From: Mesorhizobium sp. CA8
GTDB lineage: Bacteria > Pseudomonadota > Alphaproteobacteria > Rhizobiales > Rhizobiaceae
DNA: 64,000 nucleotides
Reading direction: 5' to 3'
NCBI RefSeq assembly: GCF_020164955.1
Contig: NZ_JAIUHG010000023.1
Coordinates: 50,309-114,308 of the forward strand
Numbering within the stretch: position 1 is the stretch's first letter; every line of letters begins with the position of its first letter. Position numbers and translations under genes: made by a program. The notes below the pieces were generated by a model that saw only the letters and a program-made list of their open reading frames with translations, made no database searches and was not told the DNA's origin. Shown here piece by piece: positions 26,661-35,656 of this stretch.

Positions 26661-27878
26661 ATGGATTCGCTGATCAACGCTGCCGGCCGCGCGCTTGCGG
26701 CAGGCGATCCGCTCGGCGCCTTGAAGCGCGTCGCGCTGCGCGACGACGCGCCGGCGCTGGCGCTGCGCGGCATCGCGATGGCGCAGCTCGGTGATTTCGC
26801 CAAGGCCAAGGCGCTGCTGAAGGACGCCGCCCGCGCCTTCAGCCCGAGGGAAGCGGTGGCGCGTGCGCGCTGCATCGTCGCCGAGGCGGAAATCGCGCTG
26901 GTCTCGCGCGACCTCGGTTGGCCGGAGAGGGCGCTGCGTGCCGCAAGGGCGACGCTTCAATCGCATGGTGATCGCTTGAATGCCGCTTATGCGGGCAGCC
27001 TCGAGGCGCGCCGCCTCATCCTGATCGGCCGCCTTGACGAGGCCGAGCGGCTGCTCGCGGACTTCGATCCGACGCCGCTGCCGCCGGTGGCGCGCGTCGC
27101 GCATGAACTGGCCGCGGCTGGCATCGCCGTCCGGCGCCTCAGGACAAAGGCGGCGCGCTCGGCATTCGGCCGGGCATCGCTTGCCGCCTATCAAGCCAAC
27201 ATCCCGGCATTGAAGGCCGAGGTCGAAGCGGCGTCCCTGGTGCTGAACACGCCGGTCGGCCGGCTGATCGCGCGGGGCACCGAGAAGGAACTGCTGCTCG
27301 ATGAGGTCGAGGCGCTAAGTTCGGGCGCGCTGGTCATCGATGCTTGTCGCCACGTCGTGCGCGAAGGCGGCTCGGTGGTCTCGCTGGCGACCCGGCCGGT
27401 GCTGTTTGCGCTGGCGCGCACACTTGCCGAGGCGTGGCCGGCTGACGCATCGCGCGAGATGCTGCTTAAGCGCGCCTTTCGGGCGAAGCACGCCGATGAA
27501 TCGCATCGTGCACGGCTGAGGGTCGAGATGGGTCGCCTGCGAGCCGAGCTCGCTGAGCTTGTCGAGATCAATGCGACCGCCGGCGGCTTTGCGTTGACGC
27601 CGCTCAACGCCGCCGAAGTCGTCGTGCTGGCGCCGCCGGTCGAGGACGAACATGGCGCTGTGCTGGCGTTCCTGACCGATGGCGAGGCTTGGTCGAGCTC
27701 GGCGCTGGCGATCGCGCTTGGCGCCAGCGCGCGCACCGTGCAGCGGGCGCTGGAGCAGTTGTCGGCCGAGCACAAGGTGCAGGCGGTCGGTCGCGGCCGG
27801 GCGCGCCGTTGGATGATGCCGCCGGTGACCGGATTCCCGACTGTCTTGTTACTCCCCGGTCCGCTGCCGAGCGACTAG
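26661..27878 (+). CDS. TPR-like protein with C-terminal helix-turn-helix, putative regulator
   Basis: A 405-residue protein. The first 200 residues are Ala/Leu-rich helical repeats resembling TPRs (ALALRGIAMAQLGDFAKAKALLKDAARAF). The C-terminal end carries a winged-helix-like segment (AVLAFLTDGEAWSSSALAIALGASARTVQRALEQLSAEHKVQAVGRGRARRW). This arrangement suggests a transcription factor with a protein-interaction sensor. Its divergent position relative to DUF899 makes that gene a candidate target. ATG 26661 is preceded by GAGGCGATGG. Confidence 0.7.
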   Translation: MDSLINAAGRALAAGDPLGALKRVALRDDAPALALRGIAMAQLGDFAKAKALLKDAARAFSPREAVARARCIVAEAEIALVSRDLGWPERALRAARATLQSHGDRLNAAYAGSLEARRLILIGRLDEAERLLADFDPTPLPPVARVAHELAAAGIAVRRLRTKAARSAFGRASLAAYQANIPALKAEVEAASLVLNTPVGRLIARGTEKELLLDEVEALSSGALVIDACRHVVREGGSVVSLATRPVLFALARTLAEAWPADASREMLLKRAFRAKHADESHRARLRVEMGRLRAELAELVEINATAGGFALTPLNAAEVVVLAPPVEDEHGAVLAFLTDGEAWSSSALAIALGASARTVQRALEQLSAEHKVQAVGRGRARRWMMPPVTGFPTVLLLPGPLPSD

Positions 27879-27911
27879 TTTGCCGGTACTCGGTATCGAG
27901 GGACAGACGTC

Positions 27912-28916
27912 ATGAAACTGATCAGACTAAGAGCGCCCGGCGGCCTGGAAAAACTTTCGCTCGTCGAGGAGGATCGGCCCGAGCCCGGACCGGGCGAGTT
28001 ACTGGTCCGAATCCGGGCATGCTCGCTGAATTTCCACGACAGCATGGTTGCAACGGGCAAGAAGCCCTGCGCCGACGGCCGCATTCCGCTGTCCGATGGT
28101 GCTGGCGAGGTGATTGCCGTCGGGGAGGGCGTCGACGCATTCGAGACCGGCGATGCCGTTGTCAGCTGCTATTGGCCCAATTGGCTGGGTGGCGAGGCTA
28201 CGCCCGCTACCAAGCGGGGCGAACTGGGCGATGATGTCGATGGCTATGCAAGGGAATATGCCTCGATGCCGTGGCATGCTTTCACGAAAGCGCCGGCGGG
28301 TTACACCCATATGGAGGCGGCTACACTCAGTTGCGCCGGGGTAACCGCCTGGAGGGGCCTGGTGGTGTGCGGTCAGGTGAGGCCCGGCGATACGGTGCTG
28401 GTCCTCGGCGCGGGCAGCGTGTCGTTGTTCGCGCTGCAGTTCGCCAAGATGGCGGGCGCCCGTGTCATCGCGACGTCTTCCTCCGATGACAAGCTCGAAA
28501 AGCTCAGGCGACTCGGTGCCGATCATCTTATCAACTACAAGGCCGTGCCCGACTGGGGGCGGAAGGCCAGGGACCTGACCGATGGGCGCGGTGTCGATCA
28601 CGTGGTCGAGGTCGGCGGCCCCGGCACGCTGACGCAGTCGATAACGGCCTGCAGGATGGGCGGCCACATCGCGCTGATCGGGGTGTTGACCGGCTTTGCC
28701 GCAGAAGTGTCGATCCCAGCGCTGTTTTCCAATCAGATACGCATCAATGGAGTTTCCATCGGCAGCAGAGCTGATCAGGAAGATATGATCCGGGCGATAA
28801 CGGCCAACGGCCTGAGGCCTGTTATCGGCCGTAGCTTTCCGCTGCGCGATATTGCCTCGGCTTTCCGGGCGTATGAGAGCCAGAAGCATTTCGGCAAGAT
28901 CTGCGTCGAGCTCTGA
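27912..28916 (+). CDS. Zinc-type alcohol dehydrogenase-like / quinone oxidoreductase family protein
   Basis: A 334-residue medium-chain dehydrogenase/reductase. The GroES-like N-terminal domain includes SLNFHDSMVATGK where class-1 ADHs carry a catalytic-zinc Cys, so it is probably zinc-independent like quinone reductases. The NAD(P)-binding loop reads VLVLGAGSVSLFALQFAK near residue 164, followed by HVVEVGGPGTLTQSI. Co-directional with the upstream TPR-HTH gene (33 bp gap). The substrate is unknown. Confidence 0.85.
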   Translation: MKLIRLRAPGGLEKLSLVEEDRPEPGPGELLVRIRACSLNFHDSMVATGKKPCADGRIPLSDGAGEVIAVGEGVDAFETGDAVVSCYWPNWLGGEATPATKRGELGDDVDGYAREYASMPWHAFTKAPAGYTHMEAATLSCAGVTAWRGLVVCGQVRPGDTVLVLGAGSVSLFALQFAKMAGARVIATSSSDDKLEKLRRLGADHLINYKAVPDWGRKARDLTDGRGVDHVVEVGGPGTLTQSITACRMGGHIALIGVLTGFAAEVSIPALFSNQIRINGVSIGSRADQEDMIRAITANGLRPVIGRSFPLRDIASAFRAYESQKHFGKICVEL

Positions 28917-29012
28917 GGCGGTTCATAAATTCCCGACTGCGTTGTTGCTCCCAGGTTTGCAGCAGAGCGGCTAAAGTCGAAGCTGACACAAGAGACCGAT
29001 GAGGATTGGAAG

Positions 29013-29654
29013 ATGAAACGAGCCGCTGCCGAGATCCTGCGTGAATATGGACCCTTTCCGGACGCCGAGCGCGTCAATGGCGTCACCTATGATGGCAAGA
29101 ATGTCTGGTTTGCCACCGGCGACAAGTTGAAGGCCCTCGACCCGGAGAGCGGCACCATCGTGCAATCGATCGACGTCGCCTCGCATGCCGGAACCGCTTT
29201 CGACGGCGAGCACCTCTACCAGATCGCCGAGGACCGCATTCACAAGGTCGACCCGAAGACCGGCGAGGTCGTCGCCACCATTCCCGCGCCGGGCAATGGC
29301 GGCGATTCAGGCATGGCCTGGGCCGAAGGTTCGCTTTGGGTCGGCGAATACCAGGCCCATAAGATCCACCAGATCGATCCCGAAACGGGCAAGGTGATCC
29401 GCAGCATCGAGTCGAAACGCGTTGTCACCGGCGTCACCTGGATCGACGGCGAACTCTGGCATGCCACTTGGGAAGGTGAGGAGGGCGATCTGCTGCGCAT
29501 CGATCCCGAGACGGGCGATGTGCTGCAGGAGGTAGCGATGCCCTCCGGTGTGTCGGGACTGGAATCCGATGGTGAGGGCTGCTTCTTCTGCGGCGGCGGC
29601 AGCAGCGGCAAGATCAGGGCCGTACGTCGGCCGGGACACGACGCTGGCAAATAA
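29013..29654 (+). CDS. Small beta-propeller-like protein (glutamine cyclotransferase/SMP-30-like fold)
   Basis: A 213-residue protein built from repeated blade-like segments with the pattern lWvg...khkIhqIDPeTGkV: NVWFATGDKLKALDPESG, RIHKVDPKTGEVVATI, KIHQIDPETGKVIRSI, LLRIDPETGDVLQEV. No signal peptide is seen. Such propellers occur in glutamine cyclotransferase, SMP-30 and streptogramin lyase-like proteins; no catalytic residues could be assigned. Ribosome site GAGGATTGGAAG precedes ATG 29013. Confidence 0.7.
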   Translation: MKRAAAEILREYGPFPDAERVNGVTYDGKNVWFATGDKLKALDPESGTIVQSIDVASHAGTAFDGEHLYQIAEDRIHKVDPKTGEVVATIPAPGNGGDSGMAWAEGSLWVGEYQAHKIHQIDPETGKVIRSIESKRVVTGVTWIDGELWHATWEGEEGDLLRIDPETGDVLQEVAMPSGVSGLESDGEGCFFCGGGSSGKIRAVRRPGHDAGK

Positions 29655-29670
29655 CGGATAGCCGAAACGG

Positions 29671-29688
29671 GCGGCCTGATCAGGCCGC
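29671..29688. terminator. 18-bp perfect palindrome between convergent genes
   Basis: GCGGCCTGATCAGGCCGC is self-complementary and overlaps the last codons of the minus-strand acyltransferase gene, 16 bp after the propeller gene stop. It could act as a bidirectional transcription end, although no T tract follows on either strand. Confidence 0.4.
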
Positions 29689-30768
29689 TTCGCGCGCCTG
29701 CCGCGTCATGGGCTCGCTGGACGCCTTGGCGGCTGTCGGCCTGTCGAAATGCGCCCAGGCCGGCCGCTCGAACAGGAAGGTGCCGAAGCCGACGCGCTGG
29801 ACGATGAAGTAGAGCACCACCGGGCTTATGACCGAGACGAGCAGCACCGCCAGGCTGAGCATGCCGGTATCGGTGAGGAGGCCGCTCGCCAGCATAACGC
29901 CCCGGAAGATCGACATCGGGATGGTGAAGGCGACATAGACGACCAGCGAATGCTCGCCGAGCCAGCGCAGCCATTCCATGGAAGCGAATTTCGACAGGAA
30001 ACCGCCGGCAACGCAGAGCGCCACGGCGCCGGCGACGGCAAGGGACAGATGCAGCGGCGGCCATGCCGCCAGGCCCATCTGCATGCCGACCGGCTGCATC
30101 GCATAGCCCGGCGAATAGACGAGCAGGCCGTTGACGAGGGCCCAGGCGAGCAGGCCCGCAACGGCGATCGCCGGCCGCGCCTGCGTCCATTCCACCAACC
30201 GGAAGATCAGCGGCGCCAGCACGAAGCCGAGATAGAAGAACACGAAATACGCCGCGAACTGCTCGAGCGCGTAGCTGTCCGGCTTCGGCGCCCACATTTG
30301 CAGCGCGGCGGCGAGCGAGATGACGATCCAGTGCGGCACGCGAAGCTCGCGCAGCACGCGGATGGCGATCCCGAATACCGCAAGCATGTAGATGAACCAC
30401 AACACGCCATAGGGCTGGACGACCGCCATTGCGAGGTCGTGCAGCATGCCGGCGGGATCGCCGCTGAAGATGCCGATCTTCAGCCCGATCGAGATGACCG
30501 CCCAAAGCACGTAGAAATAGAGGTAGTGGACGACGCGGCGGTCGACATAGCGCCGCCATGGCCGGTCGATCACCTGCGACAGGAACAGGCCAGAGATCAG
30601 GAAGAATTCCGGCATTCGGAACGGCGTCGCGAAGCCGATGACATAATGCAGGAAACCGACGCCGCCGGTATATTCGCCGGTGTTGTAGGCCGAATACATC
30701 ATCACCACCAGGATGATGGACAGGCCCTTTGCCGTGTCCACCCACGGCATGCGGTTCGGATTGCTCAT
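29680..30768 (-). CDS. Acyltransferase 3 family membrane protein
   Basis: A 362-residue integral membrane protein with about ten hydrophobic segments. The N-terminus VDTAKGLSIILVVMMYSAYN matches the start of acyltransferase-3 (OafA/NodX/OpgC) proteins, although the usual His after the first helix is not obvious. FFLISGLFLSQVIDRPWRRYVDRRV is the conserved loop after helix 2. Members transfer acyl groups to sugars or envelope glycans. No polysaccharide gene is adjacent, so the acceptor is unknown. Monocistronic by appearance. Confidence 0.82.
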   Translation of the reverse strand: MSNPNRMPWVDTAKGLSIILVVMMYSAYNTGEYTGGVGFLHYVIGFATPFRMPEFFLISGLFLSQVIDRPWRRYVDRRVVHYLYFYVLWAVISIGLKIGIFSGDPAGMLHDLAMAVVQPYGVLWFIYMLAVFGIAIRVLRELRVPHWIVISLAAALQMWAPKPDSYALEQFAAYFVFFYLGFVLAPLIFRLVEWTQARPAIAVAGLLAWALVNGLLVYSPGYAMQPVGMQMGLAAWPPLHLSLAVAGAVALCVAGGFLSKFASMEWLRWLGEHSLVVYVAFTIPMSIFRGVMLASGLLTDTGMLSLAVLLVSVISPVVLYFIVQRVGFGTFLFERPAWAHFDRPTAAKASSEPMTRQAREAA

Positions 30769-30875
30769 GAACGATCTCGAGGAAATTTACCTGTCCAGAT
30801 TGTAGCGGACAGGTACGTCCCGCGCAGCATCAAGCTTCCATTAACGTAAACGCGGCCCTCGTTTCGCAGGCGATC

Positions 30876-32138
30876 TCAACTATCGCGCGATGTCGGAACC
30901 GCGGTGGCGGAACGCGGCTCACGCATCGTCACCGCGACGATCGCGCCCGACAGGAAGGTCAATGCGGCAATGGCCGCGATCGCTGCGACGAAGCCGAAGA
31001 AATCGGCGATCAGGCCGGCGGACAGCGCCCCGATCGCGTAGCCGAGGTCGCGCCAGAAGCGATAGACGCTGAGCGAGCGTGCCCGCCAGGAGGGATGCGA
31101 TGCGTCCGACACGGCCGCGATCAGGCTCGGATAGACCATTGCTGTGCCGAGGCCGAGCAGAAGGCTGGCAAGCAGCCACCAGCCGAAATCGCGCGTCAGT
31201 GCGGTGGTGAGGAGCCCTGCCGCCTGCACCCACATGCCGGCGACGATCAGCCCCTTGCGGCCCCAGCGGTCGCTCAGCGGTCCGGTCGCAACCTGAAGGA
31301 TGCCCCACACCGCCGGATAGATCGCCTTGAGGATACCGATGCGCTCGATGCCCAGCCCATTGGCGACGAAGAAGAGCGGGAAGAGCCCCCAACTCATGCC
31401 GTCATTCAGGTTGTTGACCAGGCCGGCCTGCGAGGCGGCGAACAAATTGCGGTCGCTGAACGAGGTCAGCATGAAGATCTCGCGGAAACCGAGTGGTGAA
31501 GCTGCTTTTGGATGGTTGGCCAGCTCCAGCCGCACATGCTCGCGGGTGTCGCGCACGAGCAGGATCGACAGCGCCGCACCCAGAACCGCATAGCCGACGC
31601 CGAGATAGATCGGCACCGGACGCAGCCCGTAGCGGCTGGCCAGATAGCCGGTGAGGAAGGCCGTGACGCCGACGGCGAGGTAGCCGGCGAACTCGTTGAG
31701 GCCGACGGCGAGCCCACGCGATTTGGGCCCGACCAGATCGACCTTCATGATCACTGTCATCGACCAGGCGAAGCCCTGGTTGATGCCGAGCAGCGCGTTG
31801 GCGGCGACGATCCAGCCCCAGCTCGGCGCCCAGATGATGATGAACGGCACCGGCAGGCCGAATAGCCAGCCGAGGATCAGCACGCGCTTGCGGCCCCATT
31901 TGTCGGCAAGCTGGCCGGAGACGAGGTTGGCGCAGGCCTTGACCACACCGAAGCTGACGATGAAGGAGACGACCAGCGTGGTGGAAGCGACGCCGAATTC
32001 CTCCGCGCCGATCAGCGGCACGACGGTCCGTTCGATGCCGACCATGCCGCCGACAAAGGCGTTGATCAGCACCAGGAGCGAAAACTGCTTCCAGTTGGCC
32101 TTGAGGCCGAGCGCGACGGCGGACGCCGCTGTGCTCAA
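30876..32138 (-). CDS. Major facilitator superfamily transporter
   Basis: A 420-residue protein with twelve predicted transmembrane helices and MFS signatures: GQLADKWGRKRVLILGW after helix 2 and GPLSDRWGRKGLIVAG in the second half. Its start overlaps the stop of the upstream MBL hydrolase gene by 4 bp, so the two form one operon transcribed away from the ArsR-rhodanese regulator. The operon context suggests export or import of a sulfur compound, or of a toxic product linked to persulfide metabolism, but the substrate is not visible from sequence. Confidence 0.85.
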   Translation of the reverse strand: MSTAASAVALGLKANWKQFSLLVLINAFVGGMVGIERTVVPLIGAEEFGVASTTLVVSFIVSFGVVKACANLVSGQLADKWGRKRVLILGWLFGLPVPFIIIWAPSWGWIVAANALLGINQGFAWSMTVIMKVDLVGPKSRGLAVGLNEFAGYLAVGVTAFLTGYLASRYGLRPVPIYLGVGYAVLGAALSILLVRDTREHVRLELANHPKAASPLGFREIFMLTSFSDRNLFAASQAGLVNNLNDGMSWGLFPLFFVANGLGIERIGILKAIYPAVWGILQVATGPLSDRWGRKGLIVAGMWVQAAGLLTTALTRDFGWWLLASLLLGLGTAMVYPSLIAAVSDASHPSWRARSLSVYRFWRDLGYAIGALSAGLIADFFGFVAAIAAIAALTFLSGAIVAVTMREPRSATAVPTSRDS

Positions 32139-32866
32139 GGTTTCGCTCCGGCATTGACGGCCCGGGTCCGGGCGGCCTCCGGCGGCGGGGGAGGGATGTC
32201 GGCGGTCATGGCGGCTACGAACTCACCCTCGTCCCCGATGCGGAACGCCTTGTTGAAGCGCCGCTCGAAGCCGATTGTCGATGTCGGCTTGCCGCTCAGC
32301 GAACGGCCGCACACCGAGCCTGAATAGGCGCCCGGCAGCACCTCGATATGGTCCGGCAATTCTTTTAGCCGGCGCACGCTGGCATAGAGCGAGCGCGCTC
32401 CGTCCTCGGCGCTTGAAGCAAGCTCGGTGCGGCCGAGATCGCCGACCATCAGCGTGTGCCCGGTGAGCACGAACCAGGGTTCGGCCGACCGCGTCCGGTC
32501 GGTGACCAAAAGGCTCAGATGCTCCAGCGTGTGGCCGGGCGTGTGCATCACCGTCGCCGTCACATTGCCGAGCTCCAGCACCTCGCCATCCTTGACACGC
32601 CGGAACGGGAAGTCGGCTGCAGCACCTTCGAACAGCACGTATTCGGCGCCGGTCGCTTCGGCCAGCGCGCGTCCCGCCGAGATATGGTCGGCATGGATGT
32701 GCGTGTCGACAACATAGAGGATGCGCATGCCCGCGGCATTCGCCGCCTCGACATAGGGCGCGGTGTCGCCGAGCGGATCGACGACTGCCGCGGACGCCTT
32801 GCCGCCGCAGCCAAATAGATAGGAGGCGGCCACCGGGTCGGTGTGCAGGAACTGCCTGAGAATCAT
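32135..32866 (-). CDS. MBL-fold hydrolase, persulfide dioxygenase (ETHE1/Blh)-like
   Basis: A 243-residue metallo-beta-lactamase-fold enzyme. It shows THIHADHISAG (metal motif HxHxDH), HTPGHTLEH, GDLGRTEL and LPGAYSGSVCG, the order found in persulfide dioxygenases and related Blh proteins, which oxidise glutathione persulfide to sulfite. ATG 32866 is preceded by GGAGGGGAAGCG, a strong ribosome site; a longer frame to 32923 lacks one. The operon with an MFS transporter and the divergent ArsR-rhodanese gene supports a sulfide/persulfide detoxification role. Confidence 0.83.
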   Translation of the reverse strand: MILRQFLHTDPVAASYLFGCGGKASAAVVDPLGDTAPYVEAANAAGMRILYVVDTHIHADHISAGRALAEATGAEYVLFEGAAADFPFRRVKDGEVLELGNVTATVMHTPGHTLEHLSLLVTDRTRSAEPWFVLTGHTLMVGDLGRTELASSAEDGARSLYASVRRLKELPDHIEVLPGAYSGSVCGRSLSGKPTSTIGFERRFNKAFRIGDEGEFVAAMTADIPPPPPEAARTRAVNAGAKP

Positions 32867-32932
32867 CGCTTCCCCTCCGAACGAGCAGCTGCGCCGCGGG
32901 GAAGTCGCTCCGCTTGACAGCAATGGTCGAAA

Positions 32933-32962
32933 CCGTCATTCAATTATTCCATTGAATGACGG
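32933..32962. promoter_or_regulatory. Perfect 12-bp inverted-repeat operator for the ArsR-rhodanese regulator
   Basis: CCGTCATTCAAT (32933-32944) and ATTGAATGACGG (32951-32962) are perfect complements around a 6-bp spacer, in the divergent gap. A TTGACA hexamer on the plus strand at 32914-32919 is a candidate -35, which would place its -10 within the left arm, so binding should block transcription. The form resembles BigR/SqrR-type ArsR operators. Confidence 0.8.
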
Positions 32963-32973
32963 CAGAAAGGCCA

Positions 32974-33654
32974 ATGTCAATCCGCAATCCGAAACAGGCG
33001 CTCTACGAACAGTTCGCGATCGTCGCCAAGGCGCTCGGCCATCCGCTGCGCTTGGAGTTGATCGAGCACATCGCGCAAGGTGCGCGCAGCGTCGAGGCGC
33101 TCGCCGCGAAGCTTGAGCAGCCGGTCGCCAACATCTCCCAACATCTGCAGGCGCTGCGCCGCGCCGGCATCGTCTCGGCCGACCGGGATGGAAAATTCGT
33201 GCACTATTCGCTCGCCGATGCAAGCGTGCTTTCCGCCTTCGCCGCCGTGCGCGGCGTCGCCGAGCGGCAGCTTGCCGAGGTCGACCGCATCGTGCGCGGC
33301 TATTTCGACGCGCTCGACGACATGCGACCGGTCACGCGCGAGGAGCTCCAGACGCTGATGCGCGATGGGCTGGTGACGCTGATCGACGTTCGCCCGGCGG
33401 ACGAGTTCGCGCTCGGCCATGTGCCGGGCGCCATCAACGTCCCGCTGGGGGAGGTCAAGGCCTGGTCAGCCGACGCCACTGTCGGCCGCGAAATCGTCGC
33501 CTATTGCCGTGGACCGTGGTGCGTGATGTCCTTCGAGGCGGTGGCGGCGCTGCGCTCGCTCGGGCATGCCGCGCGCCGGCTGGAGGACGGCATGCCAGAG
33601 TGGCAGGCCGCAGGTTTGCCGGTGGAAGCGGTGGCCGATATTGCGGCTGATTGA
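32974..33654 (+). CDS. ArsR-family regulator fused to rhodanese domain
   Basis: A 226-residue two-domain protein. Residues 1-100 form an ArsR winged helix (ALGHPLRLELIEHIAQG; SVEALAAKLEQPVANISQHLQALRRAGIV). Residues about 120-220 form a rhodanese domain (LIDVRPADEFALGHVPGAINVPL) with active-site loop YCRGPWCVMS holding two Cys. This suggests a regulator that senses persulfide sulfur through its own rhodanese domain. ATG 32974 follows AAAGG; ATG 32956 lies inside the operator and lacks a ribosome site. It probably represses itself and the divergent MBL-MFS operon. Confidence 0.88.
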   Translation: MSIRNPKQALYEQFAIVAKALGHPLRLELIEHIAQGARSVEALAAKLEQPVANISQHLQALRRAGIVSADRDGKFVHYSLADASVLSAFAAVRGVAERQLAEVDRIVRGYFDALDDMRPVTREELQTLMRDGLVTLIDVRPADEFALGHVPGAINVPLGEVKAWSADATVGREIVAYCRGPWCVMSFEAVAALRSLGHAARRLEDGMPEWQAAGLPVEAVADIAAD

Positions 33655-33937
33655 TCGGAATGCGCGCGATCCGAAGCCCACTGAGAGTCAATCGTGACGC
33701 TTGATTACAATGGCGAATGCCTTGAGTGGGCCGGCTTCTGACAAGCTGCCTTTCAGGCCAAGCGGCGGAAAAGCTGCCACAAGCGAATGAAGTTTATGAC
33801 GTGGACGCCTGCCACATGGTGGCTCGAACACGGTTCAAATGCTATGACAGGCGCATCGACTGAGCCGGGGAATGTCCGGTGGCGCTGTCGAGCGATTGTA
33901 GGACGGTGATGATCCGCGAGCTTGCACCAAAGGGGCG

Positions 33938-34774
33938 ATGATCATGGAAGCGGCGCCGCGTTCACAGGTTGCTGACCACTACGCGCGAGGCACCCTGATC
34001 GCAGATATTCGTGATGGTCTTGCCGCCATGGGGAAGACCGAAAGCACGGTCACCGCCGAGGACCTCTCGCCGGTGGACGAGTTTCACATTGGCGGCCGCG
34101 CCGCCACGGGAGAGTTGGCAGGGCAACTTGCGCTCACTGCCAAGGATCGAGTGCTCGACATCGGCTGCGGCCTCGGCGGACCGGCGCGGCAGATCGCTGC
34201 GCGCTACGGCTGCCACGTGAACGGCATCGATCTCACTCGCGACTACGTCGAAGCCGGCAATGTGCTCTCCAGTTGGCTGCATCTCGAGGAGCGCGTCTCT
34301 TTGCGGCAAGGCGATGCTTTGGCGCTGCCCTTCGCGGATGGATCGTTCACCGCCGCTTACATGCTGCACGTTGGAATGAACGTTGCCGACAAGAGCGCAC
34401 TATTTTCGGAGATTGCGCGGGTCCTGCGCGCGGATGCGCGTTTCGGTGTCTTCGACGTCATGCGCACTGGAGCCGGCGAGCTGTCTTATCCACTGCCATG
34501 GGCGAGTACTGCAGATACGAACGCGCTCGCCGCGCCGGAGCAGTACCGCGACGCGCTTTCCGCGGCAGGGTTCGAGATATTGTCGGAACGCGAGCGGCGC
34601 GATGTTGCGCTTGACCATTTCGCGCGGCAGCGCGCCCAGGCGGCCACAGGGCAGGCAGCACTGGGGGTCCAGACACTCATGGGAGCGCGGCGACCCCAGA
34701 TGGTCCGAAATATGATCGAGAGTATTTCAGCGGGCCAGCTTGCACCGATCGAGATTATTGCCCGAAGGCGGTGA
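33938..34774 (+). CDS. SAM-dependent methyltransferase (Methyltransf_11/gamma-tocopherol MT-like)
   Basis: A 278-residue methyltransferase. The SAM loop reads VLDIGCGLGGPARQIA near residue 74, followed by NGIDLTRDYV, GDALALPFADGSF, and a helix LHVGMNVADKSALFSEIARVLR. This is the arrangement of small-molecule methyltransferases. ATG 33938 and ATG 33944 are both possible, as AAAGGGG precedes them; the second has better spacing. It is isolated, with 283 bp of featureless sequence before it, so the substrate is unknown. Confidence 0.82.
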   Translation: MIMEAAPRSQVADHYARGTLIADIRDGLAAMGKTESTVTAEDLSPVDEFHIGGRAATGELAGQLALTAKDRVLDIGCGLGGPARQIAARYGCHVNGIDLTRDYVEAGNVLSSWLHLEERVSLRQGDALALPFADGSFTAAYMLHVGMNVADKSALFSEIARVLRADARFGVFDVMRTGAGELSYPLPWASTADTNALAAPEQYRDALSAAGFEILSERERRDVALDHFARQRAQAATGQAALGVQTLMGARRPQMVRNMIESISAGQLAPIEIIARRR

Positions 34775-34957
34775 TTCCTGCGTTCGAGTTCGATCTGGCT
34801 CTGGCAGGAAACGCAACGTCTGCTCCGGGTCAGGACTCGAACCAACGCGACCGCCGTGCACGCCCGCTTTTGGTAAGCAGCAGCGCTGACCTCAACGGCC
34901 GCCGCTGGTCACAGGCGGATCAGGTAATTGGATGGCCGCGCAGACCCGGACTCTGGT

Positions 34958-35527
34958 CTAGTCCTTGGCGCGCTCTACATAGGAGCCGTCGGCAGTCATC
35001 ACCACCACGCGCGTGCCGGCGGAGATGTGCGGCGGCACAGCGGTGCGCACGCCGTTGGAGAGCACGGCGGGCTTGTAGGAGGACGATGCGGTCTGGCCCT
35101 TGGTGACCGGCTCGGTCTCCACAACCTCGAAGGTGGCGCGCTGCGGCAGCGTCAGCGAGATCGGCACGCCGTTGAACTGCGCGAGCTGCACGGCCATGCC
35201 TTCCTGCAGATAGGGCGCCATGTCGCCGACCACGGCTTCGGAAGCCACGACCTGATCGTAGCTTTCCGGGTTCATGAAATGGAAACCTTCGCCGTCGGAA
35301 TAGAGGAAGGTGTGCTCGCGTTCCTCGACATAGGCGCGCTCGACCATTTCGGTCGTGCGGTAGCGCTCCGAGATTTTCACCCCGTCGCCGATGCGGCGCA
35401 TGTCGAGTTGGGTCACCGGCGTGCCCTTGCCAGGGTGGATGTTTTCGGCAAAGAGGATGACATAGAGCTTGCCGTCCTTATCGACGACGTTGCCTTTGCG
35501 TAAGGAACTGGCGATGACCTTGACCAC
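34958..35527 (-). CDS. efp: Elongation factor P
   Basis: A 189-residue translation factor that relieves ribosome stalling at proline runs. Sequence shows the KOW-like N-terminal domain and loop ENIHPGKGTPVTQLD, with Lys34 at the position that receives beta-lysine, and the C-terminal OB domains ending TRVVVMTADGSYVERAKD. The start is taken as GTG 35527, which gives the expected N-terminus MVKVIASSLRKGN and normal length; the open frame extends further but holds no family sequence. It is divergent from the gene for its modifying enzyme EpmA, 129 bp away. Confidence 0.93.
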   Translation of the reverse strand: MVKVIASSLRKGNVVDKDGKLYVILFAENIHPGKGTPVTQLDMRRIGDGVKISERYRTTEMVERAYVEEREHTFLYSDGEGFHFMNPESYDQVVASEAVVGDMAPYLQEGMAVQLAQFNGVPISLTLPQRATFEVVETEPVTKGQTASSSYKPAVLSNGVRTAVPPHISAGTRVVVMTADGSYVERAKD

Positions 35528-35656
35528 GATATTCGATCCCGTTCGAGTTTTTCGGCCTGCGGGCGTCGATTTCCGCGAAGCGGCGACGGCGGCCATCGCG
35601 TGCGCCCTAGCGCATCTTGCGCCGAACCGCCAGCCTTCGGCGCGATTTTCCTGCCC

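Noticed and set aside
34818..34945. Full tRNA gene beside efp
   Set aside because: A TCCGGGT/ACCCGGA acceptor-like pair exists, but the distance is about 127 nt and the T stem next to TTCGAGT does not pair, so no proper cloverleaf forms. Kept only as a possible remnant.
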